64,000 nt of DNA from Burkholderiales bacterium RIFCSPHIGHO2_01_FULL_63_240 (GTDB lineage: Bacteria > Pseudomonadota > Gammaproteobacteria > Burkholderiales > Burkholderiaceae_C), in assembly GCA_001770725.1 (NCBI GenBank), contig MERU01000006.1:248001-312000 (forward strand), written 5' to 3'. Positions 49,695-58,022 of this stretch are shown one piece after another. The position numbers and the translations under genes are program-made. Within the stretch, counting starts at the first letter, position 1, and each line of letters starts with the position of its first letter. The notes below the pieces were generated by a model that saw only the letters and a program-made list of their open reading frames with translations, searched no databases and was not told the origin of the DNA.

Positions 49695-50330
49695 TCAGCC
49701 TGAGCCAGGCGATGGGCGCGAGCCCGCTTGCGGCGCAGGCGGTGCCAGCAGCACGTCGAGCAGCAGCGCCACGGTGTCGCTCAGCGGCCCGGTGTGGCGT
49801 TCGATCTTCATGCGCAGCAAGGCGCCTTCCCATGCGTCCCAGAACAGCAGCGAGAGCGTGCGCGGGGGCAGGTCCCGGCGGATGCTGCCCTCGGCCTGCG
49901 CGCGCTCGATGAGGCCGGCCAGGCGCACCCGCCAGTCGTCCAGGCTGGTCTGCAGGACCTCGCGGCAGCTGGTGCTGGACTCGGCGACCTCGGCGGCGAA
50001 ATTGCCGACCAGGCAGCCCTGGCATTCGGTGCGTGCGTGGTGTTCGACAAAGCGCGCGAAGGTGTGGCGGATGGCGCCCAGCGCGTCGGGCGGTGCGTCG
50101 CTCAGGCACTGCTCCCAGGCCTGGTCGACCCATTCGGCGTAGTGCCGGATGATCTGGGCGGCGAAGGCTTCCTTGCTGCCGAAGTGGTTGTAGAAGGAGC
50201 CCTTGGGCACGCCGGCCTGGTCGGTGATCTGCTGGATGCCGGTGGCGTTGTAGCCGTGCCGGTTGAACAGCAGGTAACCCGCGTCGGTCAGGCGGCGGGG
50301 GATGTCGGTGGGGTCGGCGGTGCGGGGCAT
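49695..50330 (-). CDS. TetR/AcrR-family regulator (NemR-like)
   Basis: A 211-residue repressor. The N-terminal helix-turn-helix reads GYNATGIQQITDQAGVPKGS followed by FYNHFGSKEAF. The ligand domain contains a Cys pair (RTECQGCLVGNFAAEVAE), which could sense electrophiles as NemR does. Position before nemA supports control of that gene. I chose ATG 50330 over an upstream TTG. No convincing palindrome is visible in its upstream region. Confidence 0.88.
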   Translation of the reverse strand: MPRTADPTDIPRRLTDAGYLLFNRHGYNATGIQQITDQAGVPKGSFYNHFGSKEAFAAQIIRHYAEWVDQAWEQCLSDAPPDALGAIRHTFARFVEHHARTECQGCLVGNFAAEVAESSTSCREVLQTSLDDWRVRLAGLIERAQAEGSIRRDLPPRTLSLLFWDAWEGALLRMKIERHTGPLSDTVALLLDVLLAPPAPQAGSRPSPGSG

Positions 50331-50577
50331 GGACAAAGAATATGACCAGTCGTCTTGAAATGTCGGAGCGACGGAAATGCCCGTGCAAATCAGGTGGTTT
50401 TTCGCCGCGCGTGTCGCGTGTGCCGCGTGAGCCGCGCGTGGACTGGATCTGGATCAAGGGCGCGCGTGTTGGGGCGCGCGGTGGTGCGCGAGCCGGTGTG
50501 CTGGCGCGAGCAGGCCCTATGCTTGGCGCAGACCCTGACGATGTCCGTCCGGGGGCCCACGCACACCACGCAGCGCC

Positions 50578-51993
50578 ATGACCGCCTACCGCAACCACAC
50601 CTTCGAGCAGATCGAGCCGGGCGCCAGCCTGGTCGTGCACCACACGGTCACCCGCCAGGAGGTCGAACTCATGGCGCTGGTGTCGGGCGAGGCCGATCCG
50701 TTCGCGGCCGAGGGCGATGAGGCCGCGCGCTGCGGCCCGGCCTGCGAGGGCGTCAGCGCCGAGGCGCTGGTGCACGGCATGCTCAAGCGACAGTTGCCGG
50801 GACCGGGGACCGCGATCCTGGCGCACCAGCTCAGCTACGCGGGGCACGCGAGCGCGGGTGACGAGCTGGTGGCCTCGGTCACCGTGCTGGAAAAGCAGGC
50901 GCCCGACCGGGTGCTGTTCGATTGCCAGGTGCGCCGCGGCGACACCGTGCTGCTGGCCGGCACCGTCACCGTGCGCGCACCCTTGAGCAGCCAGGTGGTC
51001 GATGGTCGCGAGGCGCCCAACGTGGTGCTGCGGCGCCATGACGTGTTCGGGCGCCTGTTCCGCGAATGCGAGGCGCAGCCGGCCGTCAGGTGCGCGGTGG
51101 TCCATCCCTGCGATGCGGCCTCGCTGGGCGGGGCGCTGGAAGCCGCCCGGCAGGGCCTGATCGAGCCGGTGCTGGTGGGCCCTCAGGGCAAGATCCGCGC
51201 GGTGGCGCTGGCCGAGGGCTGGGACCTGTCGCCCTACCGCCTGGTGCCCACCGAGCACAGCCACGCCGCGGCCGAGGCGGCCGTGGCCCTGGCCAAGACC
51301 GGTGAGGTGCAGGCGCTGATGAAGGGCAGCCTGCACACCGACGAGCTCATGGCGGCCGTGGTCGCGTCGAGCACGGGGCTGCGCACAGGGCGCCGCGTCA
51401 GCCACGTCTTCGTGATGGACGTGCCGGCCTACCCTCGCATGCTGCTGGTGACGGACGCGGCCATCAACATCGCACCAGGCATCCGCGACAAGGTCGACAT
51501 CGTGCAGAACGCCATCGACCTGGCCCAGGTGCTGGGCGTGGCCGAGCCCAAGGTGGCCATCCTGGCGGCGGTCGAGACCGTCAACCCCGAGATGCCGGCG
51601 ACCATCGACGCGGCCATGCTGTGCAAGATGGCCGACCGCGGCCAGATCACCGGCGGGCTGGTCGACGGGCCGCTGGCCTTCGACAACGCGGTGAGCGTGG
51701 AGGCGGCGCATACCAAGCACATCGTCTCCAGCGTGGCCGGGCGCGCCGACATCCTCGTGGTGCCGAACCTGGAGGCGGGCAACATGGTGGCCAAGCAGCT
51801 GCAGTACCTGGCGGGGGCCGACAGCGCAGGCATCGTGCTGGGCGCGCGCGTGCCGATCATCCTGACCAGCCGCGCCGACAGCGTGCGCACGCGCCTGGCT
51901 TCGGCGGCGGTGCTCAAGCTGCTGGCGCGGGCGCAGCAGCTCAAGGCCCAGCAGGCCATGCAGGCGGCGCAAGCCGATGGAGCGAAGGCATGA
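50578..51993 (+). CDS. MaoC-like hotdog domain fused to phosphate acetyl/butyryltransferase
   Basis: A 471-residue two-domain enzyme. Residues about 1-145 form a MaoC/hotdog domain (HTFEQIEPGASLVVHHTVTR, YAGHASAGDELVASVTV). The rest is a phosphotransacylase (VHPCDAASLGGALEAARQGL, MKGSLHTDELMAAV, RRVSHVFVMDVPAYPRMLLV, TDAAINIAPG, GADSAGIVLGARVPIILTSR). It converts an acyl-CoA and phosphate to acyl-phosphate. The next gene, a kinase, would make ATP from it. The hotdog half may act on an enoyl- or hydroxyacyl-CoA. Its stop overlaps the kinase start (ATGA). Confidence 0.9.
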   Translation: MTAYRNHTFEQIEPGASLVVHHTVTRQEVELMALVSGEADPFAAEGDEAARCGPACEGVSAEALVHGMLKRQLPGPGTAILAHQLSYAGHASAGDELVASVTVLEKQAPDRVLFDCQVRRGDTVLLAGTVTVRAPLSSQVVDGREAPNVVLRRHDVFGRLFRECEAQPAVRCAVVHPCDAASLGGALEAARQGLIEPVLVGPQGKIRAVALAEGWDLSPYRLVPTEHSHAAAEAAVALAKTGEVQALMKGSLHTDELMAAVVASSTGLRTGRRVSHVFVMDVPAYPRMLLVTDAAINIAPGIRDKVDIVQNAIDLAQVLGVAEPKVAILAAVETVNPEMPATIDAAMLCKMADRGQITGGLVDGPLAFDNAVSVEAAHTKHIVSSVAGRADILVVPNLEAGNMVAKQLQYLAGADSAGIVLGARVPIILTSRADSVRTRLASAAVLKLLARAQQLKAQQAMQAAQADGAKA

Positions 51994-53186
51994 GCCAGGC
52001 CATCGTCGTTTTCAACGCGGGCTCGTCGAGCCTGAAGTTCTCGCTGTTCCCTGCCGACCTGGGGGCGCCCTGGCTGCATGGGCAGATCGACGGCTTGCAG
52101 GGCAAGCCCCGGCTGAGGGCGCACACGCCCGATGGCGCCGAGGTGTTGAAGCACGACTGGCCCCAGGGGCGGGCCCTGTCTCATGACGAGGCCCTGGCCT
52201 TCCTGCTCAAAGCCATCGAGCCTTTTCTCAAGGGGCACACCTTGTGCGCGGTGGGGCACCGCATCGTGCACGGTGGTGGCCGCTTCAGCGAGCCGGTGAA
52301 ACTCGACGACGCGGTGCTGGCCGAGCTCGACGCCCTGGTGCCGCTGGCGCCGCTGCACCAGCCGCACAACCTGTCGCCCGTTCGGGCGCTGCAGCGCGTG
52401 GCGCCGGGCCTGCCGCAGGTGGGCTGCTTCGACACCGCTTTCCATGCCGGTTGCCCGCCGCTGCACCAGCGCTTCGCCTTGCCGCGCGAGCTGCATGACG
52501 CGGGCGTGCGCCGCTATGGTTTCCATGGCCTGTCCTACGAGTACATCGCCAGCCGGCTGCCGCAGGTGGACGCGCGCGCCGCGCAGGGCCGCACCGTGGT
52601 CATGCACCTGGGCAATGGCGCGAGCATGTGCGCCTTGCAGGGCGGGCGCAGCGTGGCCAGCAGCATGGGCTTCACGGCGCTCGATGGCCTGATGATGGGC
52701 ACGCGTTGCGGCAGCCTGGACGCCGGCGTGCTGCTGTGGCTGATGGACGAACGCGGGCTGGATGCGCGGGGCATCGAGCACCTGCTCTACAGCGAGTCGG
52801 GGCTGCTGGGTGTCTCGGGCGAGTCGCCCGACATGCGCACCCTGCTGGCCAGCGAACGCGCCGAGGCGAAGGAAGCCGTCGACCTTTACGTGCACCGCAT
52901 CACGCGCGAGCTGGGCGCCATGGCCGCCGTGCTGGGCGGGCTGGACGCGGTGGTGTTCACCGCCGGCATCGGCGAGCGCGCCGCCCCGGTCCGCGAGGCG
53001 GTGTGCCGGCAGGCGGCCTGGCTGGGCCTTGCGCTGGATGAAGCCGTCAACCGCGAGGCGCCCCCCTTGCCCGATGGCGAGCAGTTGCGCATCAGCGCGG
53101 CGGGCAGCGCCGTGGCGGCCTGGGTGGTGCCGACCGACGAGGAGCGCATGATCGCCCGGCACACGCGCAGGCTGGTGTTGGGCTAG
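51990..53186 (+). CDS. ackA: Acetate/propionate-family kinase
   Basis: A 398-residue ASKHA-fold kinase that interconverts acyl phosphate plus ADP and carboxylate plus ATP. Motifs: VFNAGSSSLKFSLF, GHRIVHGGGRFSEP, RRYGFHGLSYEYIA, VMHLGNGASMCALQGGRSVA and FTAGIGERAAPVRE. In the usual MGTRSGDxDP block it reads MGTRCGSLDAG, a divergence that may mean a different acyl group. It overlaps the phosphotransacylase gene by 4 bp. Confidence 0.93.
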   Translation: MSQAIVVFNAGSSSLKFSLFPADLGAPWLHGQIDGLQGKPRLRAHTPDGAEVLKHDWPQGRALSHDEALAFLLKAIEPFLKGHTLCAVGHRIVHGGGRFSEPVKLDDAVLAELDALVPLAPLHQPHNLSPVRALQRVAPGLPQVGCFDTAFHAGCPPLHQRFALPRELHDAGVRRYGFHGLSYEYIASRLPQVDARAAQGRTVVMHLGNGASMCALQGGRSVASSMGFTALDGLMMGTRCGSLDAGVLLWLMDERGLDARGIEHLLYSESGLLGVSGESPDMRTLLASERAEAKEAVDLYVHRITRELGAMAAVLGGLDAVVFTAGIGERAAPVREAVCRQAAWLGLALDEAVNREAPPLPDGEQLRISAAGSAVAAWVVPTDEERMIARHTRRLVLG

Positions 53187-53204
53187 CCCGCCGCAGGTCT
53201 ACAA
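53177..53204 (+). promoter_or_regulatory. Candidate promoter of ilvE
   Basis: TTGGGC (53177-53182), 16-bp spacer, TACAAT (53199-53204), about 64 bp before the ilvE start codon. Confidence 0.5.
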
Positions 53205-53267
53205 TCTCGGGTTCTACACAGGTTTCAACGTGTCGCTTTTTGAGGGCGGCACCGGAAAGGACACCCC

Positions 53268-54194
53268 ATGTCGATGGACGACCGCGACGGCAAGATCTGG
53301 ATGGACGGCAAGCTGGTGGAATGGCGCGACGCCAAGGTCCACGTGCTGACCCACACGCTGCACTACGGCTGTGGCGCCTTCGAGGGCGTTCGCGCCTACA
53401 ACACCGTCAACGGCCCGGCCATCTTCCGCCTGCGCGAGCACACCGAGCGCCTGTTCAACAGCGCCAAGATCCTGCGCATGCCCATGCCGTTCACGCTGGA
53501 GCAGCTCGAGCAGGCCCAGATCGACGTGGTCAAGGCCAACAACCTGGAAAGCGGCTACATCCGCCCGCTGATCTGGCTGGGCTCCGAGAAGCTGGGCGTG
53601 AGCCCCAAGGGCGCCAAGGTGCACGCCATGGTCGCGGCCTGGACCTGGGGCGCCTACCTGGGCGAAGAGGGCATGAAGCGCGGCATCCGCGTCAAGACCT
53701 CGAGCTACACCCGCCACCACGTCAACATCACCATGACGCAGGCCAAGGCGGTGAGCAATTACACCAACTCGATCCTGGCCAACATGGAAGCCACGGACGA
53801 CGGCTACGACGAAGCCCTGCTGCTCGACAGCGCCGGTTTCGTCTCCGAAGGCGCGGGCGAGAACATCTTCGTGATCAAGTCCGGCGTGATCTACACGCCC
53901 GACCTGTCGGCCGGTGCGCTCAACGGCATCACCCGCAACACCATCTTCGCGATCGCCAAGGACCTGGGCCTGGAGATCGTGCAAAAGCGCATCACCCGCG
54001 ACGAGATCTACATCGCCGACGAGGCCTTCTTCACCGGCACCGCCGCCGAAGTCACCCCGATCCGCGAACTCGACCGCATCGAGATCGGCATCGGCTCGCG
54101 CGGCCCGATCACCGAGAAGATCCAGTCGGCCTTCTTCGACATCGTCAACGGTCGCAACGCCAAGTACGCCGAGTGGCTGACGCCGGTGCGCTGA
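53268..54194 (+). CDS. ilvE: Branched-chain amino acid aminotransferase
   Basis: A 308-residue PLP enzyme (fold type IV) for the last step of Leu, Ile and Val synthesis. Motifs: DAKVHVLTHTLHYGCGAFEG and RAYNT near the N-terminus, SGYIRPLIW, PLP lysine at about 160 in AKAVSNYTNSILA, and SEGAGENIFVIKSG with GALNGITRNT. Length is that of bacterial IlvE. The CHCC zinc-finger gene follows 41 bp later. Confidence 0.97.
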   Translation: MSMDDRDGKIWMDGKLVEWRDAKVHVLTHTLHYGCGAFEGVRAYNTVNGPAIFRLREHTERLFNSAKILRMPMPFTLEQLEQAQIDVVKANNLESGYIRPLIWLGSEKLGVSPKGAKVHAMVAAWTWGAYLGEEGMKRGIRVKTSSYTRHHVNITMTQAKAVSNYTNSILANMEATDDGYDEALLLDSAGFVSEGAGENIFVIKSGVIYTPDLSAGALNGITRNTIFAIAKDLGLEIVQKRITRDEIYIADEAFFTGTAAEVTPIRELDRIEIGIGSRGPITEKIQSAFFDIVNGRNAKYAEWLTPVR

Positions 54195-54235
54195 AAGCAC
54201 GGCCCTGATCTGCTGACCCCCACGAAAGCAACATC

Positions 54236-54454
54236 ATGAGCACCAGCACCCAAGCGCCCAAGAGTGTGATCGAAGTCGGCGCCGCTGACCTGCAAGGCCC
54301 GGGCGTCGTCTTCTGCCCGAACCCGAAGATGCCGGTTTGGAGCCACCACCCGAAGGTCTTCATCGACGTGGCCACCGAAGGCGAAGGCCGTTGCCCCTAC
54401 TGCGGCACGGTCTACAAGCTCAAAGAAGGCGAGCACGTGCACCACGGCCACTGA
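54236..54454 (+). CDS. Small CHCC-type zinc-finger protein
   Basis: A 72-residue protein with FCPNPKMPVWSHHPKVFIDV and GRCPYCGTVYKLKEG, the zf-CHCC pattern related to the NDUFS6 subunit of complex I. Cys, His and the CPYC pair would bind one zinc. Its place after ilvE is common in betaproteobacteria. A role in respiratory complex assembly is known only for the eukaryotic relatives. Confidence 0.9.
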   Translation: MSTSTQAPKSVIEVGAADLQGPGVVFCPNPKMPVWSHHPKVFIDVATEGEGRCPYCGTVYKLKEGEHVHHGH

Positions 54455-54520
54455 CGGCCGCACAGCTCGCGTTCGCATCCGGCCCATCGGCGCCCGACGG
54501 GGCCGGATCGACACAACGAA

Positions 54521-54545
54521 GCCCGGCTCATGGCCGGGCTTTTTT
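54521..54545 (+). terminator. Terminator after the zinc-finger gene
   Basis: GCCCGGC/GCCGGGC stem (54521-54527 and 54533-54539), loop TCATG, T-run 54540-54545. Confidence 0.9.
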
Positions 54546-54582
54546 CATGTCCGCCCGCCACCTGTCACAGCGGGCGGGGGCA

Positions 54583-55137
54583 TCACATGGCGGGCTTGTA
54601 GAAGGCGTAGTCGGCGCGGTAGGGCACGACCTGCTTGCGGCCCACCTGCTCGGCGCCGCAGGGCAGGGCGGGGGCCACCCCGCCGACCGTCTTGAGGCGC
54701 TGGATGAAGCTCACGCCCTTCATCGCGCCTTCGCCCGTGGCCGGGTTGGCCTGCACCAGCTGCAGCGGGATGTTGCCGGCGGGCGCGGGGCTCACGGCCA
54801 GTTGCTTGCCGGTGACCTTGGAGCCGTCGTTGGCCTCCCAGGTGGGGCCTGCGTAGTACTTGCCCACGACCTGGCCCTTGGCGTTCGTCAGCGTGGCCAC
54901 GGGGGCGACAAAGGCCCATTCGTGGCCGCCACCGGCCTTCTTCTCACGGCATTCGTAGGTGATCTCGCCCGTGCCCGTCGTGTAGAGGGACTGGGCCTGG
55001 CCCGCGGGCACGCGGACGGCATCGGGCAGGGCGGCGTTGTCCACGCGGGGCTCGGCGTGCATCGTGCCGGCGCAACCCACGAGGGCGCTCAGGGCGATGA
55101 CGGACAGGCAGGCGGGGGCGAAAGACAGCTTGGACAT
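54583..55137 (-). CDS. DUF3455-like lipoprotein
   Basis: A 184-residue protein. The signal ends in the lipobox IALSALVGCAG; alternatively it is exported and soluble. The mature part has VPAGQAQSLYTTGTGEITYE, then C, W.F.AP..TL and GKYYAGPTWEANDGSKVTGK, which I recognise as DUF3455. Two further Cys may form a disulfide. It follows the sigma/anti-sigma pair on the same strand and is a likely member of that sigma factor's regulon. Function is unknown. Confidence 0.8.
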   Translation of the reverse strand: MSKLSFAPACLSVIALSALVGCAGTMHAEPRVDNAALPDAVRVPAGQAQSLYTTGTGEITYECREKKAGGGHEWAFVAPVATLTNAKGQVVGKYYAGPTWEANDGSKVTGKQLAVSPAPAGNIPLQLVQANPATGEGAMKGVSFIQRLKTVGGVAPALPCGAEQVGRKQVVPYRADYAFYKPAM

Positions 55138-55218
55138 GGCAGGCTCCGGTTGGTTGAGACAGGGGGCACTCAGGCCCCACACCTCGCACTACGGTTCGAG
55201 CCGTCCGTTTGGATGCAC

Positions 55219-55938
55219 TCAGAGCTGCAATTTGCCCACCGAGACGATGGGGCCGGTCGCCTTGCCCCCAGGCGCGCCGCCGGGCGGCTCGAGGGTGACC
55301 GCGAAGGCCGCCGTGTCGCGCAGCAGTTCGGTGCGCAGCACGGTGGTGGGCTTGTCGGGCGAGAGCAGGCCCAGCGAACGGGGCGCGCCCTGGGGCGGCA
55401 CCGCCCACAGCTCCAGCGCGCGGTTGACGGCGATCGTCTGCCCCTCGCTCAAAGGCTTGACGACCAGGCTGCGCCCGTCGCCGCTCACGCTGGCCACGAA
55501 GGACAGCGGGCGCACCGCGTTGCCCTCGGGCAGGTCGGGCGAGGCCTGCATCACCACGACGATGGGCGGTTGCGTCGGGGCGGGCTGCGTCAAGGCCACG
55601 CCCAGGGCGATGGCGGCCACCGTGGCGCCCGCCGTGAGCGACTGCCACAGCACCAGGCGTTGCCACCAGCGCACGATGGCGCTGGCCTGCTCGCGCGCGA
55701 CCTGGGCCGCTGGGAACAGGCGCTGCTGGATGCCTTCCCAGACGCGGGCCGCAGGCGCGACCGGCTCCGTCGAGACGGCCAGTTGCGCCAGGCGGCGCTC
55801 CCAGTCCGCCGATGCCTGCCGCAAGGCGGGGTGGGCAGGCAGCAGGGACTCGAAGCGGCGGCGCGCGCCACCGCGCAGGGTGCCCAGCGCGTACTCGGCG
55901 GCCAGGCGGTCGGCCAGATCAGGGCGGCTGTAGTCCAT
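55219..55938 (-). CDS. Anti-sigma factor (RskA-like)
   Basis: A 239-residue single-pass membrane protein. The N-terminal cytoplasmic part ([32 protein letters not shown]) is the anti-sigma domain without a zinc motif. A membrane helix lies near residues 95-117 (SLTAGATVAAIALGVALT), and the periplasmic part (about 120-239) is the RskA C-terminal domain with LELWAVPPQGAPRSLGLL and the final AVTLEPPGGAP...GPIV. It starts one base after the sigma factor stop, so the two are coupled. Confidence 0.9.
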   Translation of the reverse strand: MDYSRPDLADRLAAEYALGTLRGGARRRFESLLPAHPALRQASADWERRLAQLAVSTEPVAPAARVWEGIQQRLFPAAQVAREQASAIVRWWQRLVLWQSLTAGATVAAIALGVALTQPAPTQPPIVVVMQASPDLPEGNAVRPLSFVASVSGDGRSLVVKPLSEGQTIAVNRALELWAVPPQGAPRSLGLLSPDKPTTVLRTELLRDTAAFAVTLEPPGGAPGGKATGPIVSVGKLQL

Positions 55939-55939
55939 G

Positions 55940-56560
55940 TCAGCTCAAGGCCAGCGAGGCCCGCTCCAGGCAATTCTTCAAACCCTGCAGGCCGCGCCGC
56001 ACCCAGCTCTTGACCGTGCCCAGCGGCTGCCCGAGGTGCTCGGCCACCTCGGAGTGACTGAGCCCCTGGTAATAGGCCAGGGCCAGGCTGTGTCGCTGGT
56101 CACCGCTGAGGTTGTCCATGCAGGTCGACAAGGCCTTGGCCGTGCTGGCCTGGGCCAGCAGGTCGAGGGGCCCGGGGGCCTCGGAAGCGATGTCGTCCAG
56201 CATGTTGGTGTCCTCGTCGTCGTCGGTGCCGCTGCCGTGGTGGCTGACGGTCTGCGGCATGGCCTGGCCACGGCGCAGGCTGTCAATCGCCCGGTTGCGC
56301 GCGATGCTGCCCAGCCACGTCGTCGGCTGGCTCAGGGCCGGGTTGAAGCCCTGTGCCGAGCGCCAGATGTTGACGTAGACCTCTTGCAGCACGTCTTCGG
56401 CCTGGGCCCTGTCTGTCTGTATACGCAGGACGATGCCCAACAGATGCGGACTTGTTTCACGGTAAAGCCGCTCGAACGCGGCCTGATCGCCCAGCGCGAC
56501 GCGCGAGAGCAGTTCGGCCAGGTTGTCCTGTCGGGGCGTTGACGAGGTTGACGGAGGCAT
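55940..56560 (-). CDS. ECF-type RNA polymerase sigma factor
   Basis: A 206-residue sigma-70 family protein of ECF type: region 2 (DQAAFERLYRETSPHLLGIV, EDVLQEVYVNIWRSAQGF, WLGSIARNRAIDSLRR) and region 4 (SLALAYYQGLSHSEVAEHLG, GTVKSWVRRGLQGLKNCL), joined by an acidic linker. Its partner anti-sigma is next. An ATG at 56593 would add 11 residues. It is divergent from purU. Confidence 0.92.
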   Translation of the reverse strand: MPPSTSSTPRQDNLAELLSRVALGDQAAFERLYRETSPHLLGIVLRIQTDRAQAEDVLQEVYVNIWRSAQGFNPALSQPTTWLGSIARNRAIDSLRRGQAMPQTVSHHGSGTDDDEDTNMLDDIASEAPGPLDLLAQASTAKALSTCMDNLSGDQRHSLALAYYQGLSHSEVAEHLGQPLGTVKSWVRRGLQGLKNCLERASLALS

Positions 56561-56641
56561 GTCGCAGGGCGGCGGCGTGGAGGTGAGTCGCATTCTAGGG
56601 ACGATGGCCGCTTTTGCAGCGCCCCTACAATGGATTGCATC

Positions 56642-57526
56642 ATGAAGACCGCGAACGAATTCGTCCTGACCCTCTCGTGCCGGGACACCACCGGCATCGT
56701 CCATGCCGTGTCGGGCCTGCTGTACCAGGCTGGCTGCAACATCATCGACTCGCAGCAGTTCGGCGACGTGCAAAGCGAGGACAGCACGGGCCTGTTCTTC
56801 ATGCGCGTGCACTTCGCGGCGCCGGCCCACCTGGCCGATGCGGCCACGCTCGGCAACCTCTTTGGCCACGTGCGCGAACAGTTCGGCATGGACGCCCGGA
56901 TCCATGCCCTGGCGCGCAAGCCGCGGCTGCTGCTGATGGTCAGCAAGCACGGCCACTGCTTCAACGACCTGTTGTTCCGCTGGCGCTCGGGCTGGCTCAA
57001 CGTGGACATCCCGGCCATCGTCTCGAACCACCCCGATTACGCCGAGCTGGCCGCCAGCTACGGCATCCCCTTTCACCACCTGCCGCTGCCCACGGGCTCG
57101 CCCGCCGAGGTCAAGCGCGCGCAGGAGCGGCAGGTCGAGGCGCTGGTGGCCGAGCAGGGGATCGACCTGGTCGTGCTGGCGCGCTACATGCAGATCTTGA
57201 GCCCCGAGTTCTGCCAGTTCCTGCAGGGTCGGGCCATCAACATCCATCACAGCTTCCTGCCCAGCTTCAAGGGCGCCAAGCCTTACTACCAGGCGCACGA
57301 CCGCGGCGTCAAACTCATCGGCGCGACGGCGCACTACGTCACGGCCGACCTGGACGAAGGCCCCATCATCGAGCAGGACGTCGAGCGCGTGGACCACACC
57401 CTGAGCCCAGAAGACTTCACCGCCGTGGGCCGCGACGTGGAATGCATCGTGCTTGCCCGCGCCGTCAAGTGGCACACCGAGCACCGCGTGCTCATGAACG
57501 GCCACAAGACCGTGGTCTTTCGCTGA
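56642..57526 (+). CDS. purU: Formyltetrahydrofolate deformylase
   Basis: A 294-residue enzyme that frees formate from 10-formyl-THF. An N-terminal ACT domain (LTLSCRDTTGIVHAVSGLLY) is followed by the formyltransferase-like domain with the catalytic Asn/His/Asp set: NIHHSFLPSFKGAKPYYQAH and GATAHYVTADLDEGPIIEQD. A TACAAT box at 56626-56631 lies so close to the start codon that the mRNA, if made from it, would have almost no leader. An ATG at 56630 is an alternative start. Confidence 0.96.
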   Translation: MKTANEFVLTLSCRDTTGIVHAVSGLLYQAGCNIIDSQQFGDVQSEDSTGLFFMRVHFAAPAHLADAATLGNLFGHVREQFGMDARIHALARKPRLLLMVSKHGHCFNDLLFRWRSGWLNVDIPAIVSNHPDYAELAASYGIPFHHLPLPTGSPAEVKRAQERQVEALVAEQGIDLVVLARYMQILSPEFCQFLQGRAINIHHSFLPSFKGAKPYYQAHDRGVKLIGATAHYVTADLDEGPIIEQDVERVDHTLSPEDFTAVGRDVECIVLARAVKWHTEHRVLMNGHKTVVFR

Positions 57527-57555
57527 ACCCCGCGAGCTTCGACCGGAGTTGCACC

Positions 57556-58011
57556 ATGTCCGACCCACGCGCCCGACAGTCCGCCGCCGTGCTCATGACC
57601 ACGGCCGATGAAACCGAGGTCTCTTTCTACGAAGCCATGCAGGCGGGTGACATCGACCGCATGATGCTGGTGTGGGCCGACGAAGAGGACATCGCCTGCG
57701 TGCACCCAGGTGGCCCGCGCATGGTGGGCTCCGTGGCCGTCCGCGCCGGCTTCGAGGCCGTGTTCGCCAGCGGGCCGGTGCACGTGTCGATCGAGCACGT
57801 GCGCCGAATGGAGTCGGCCGTGTGCGCCGTGCACCACGTCACCGAACGCGTCACCGCCAATGGCCCGGACGGCCCGCGCACCGCCTTCGTGATGGCGACC
57901 AACGTGTTCCTGCGCACGCCGCAGGGCTGGCGCATGGTGGCCCACCACGCCAGCCCCGGCATGGCCGAAGACGTGCCCGACATCACCGAGCCGCGCGGCG
58001 TGCTGCACTGA
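57556..58011 (+). CDS. NTF2/SnoaL-like protein
   Basis: A 151-residue protein of the NTF2-like cone fold: VSFYEAMQAGDIDRMMLVWA, ACVHPGGPRMVGSVAVRAGF, and the beta-sheet end GWRMVAHHASPGM. Such proteins are diverse (isomerases, ketosteroid-type binding proteins, DUF4440) and the role cannot be told. It stands between purU (29 bp before) and the YheT hydrolase (11 bp after), so probably in one operon. Confidence 0.85.
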   Translation: MSDPRARQSAAVLMTTADETEVSFYEAMQAGDIDRMMLVWADEEDIACVHPGGPRMVGSVAVRAGFEAVFASGPVHVSIEHVRRMESAVCAVHHVTERVTANGPDGPRTAFVMATNVFLRTPQGWRMVAHHASPGMAEDVPDITEPRGVLH

Positions 58012-58022
58012 GGACGGCGCCC

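Noticed and set aside
50337..50360. Possible NemR-type operator GACCAGTCGTC before the TetR gene
   Set aside because: Only three-base arms (GAC/GTC) pair; too weak to call.
49600..51972. Long minus-strand extension of the Old Yellow Enzyme frame to 1155 codons
   Set aside because: The conserved enzyme begins at the ATG at 49599. The extension lies opposite the MaoC-Pta gene and across the TetR gene in another frame.
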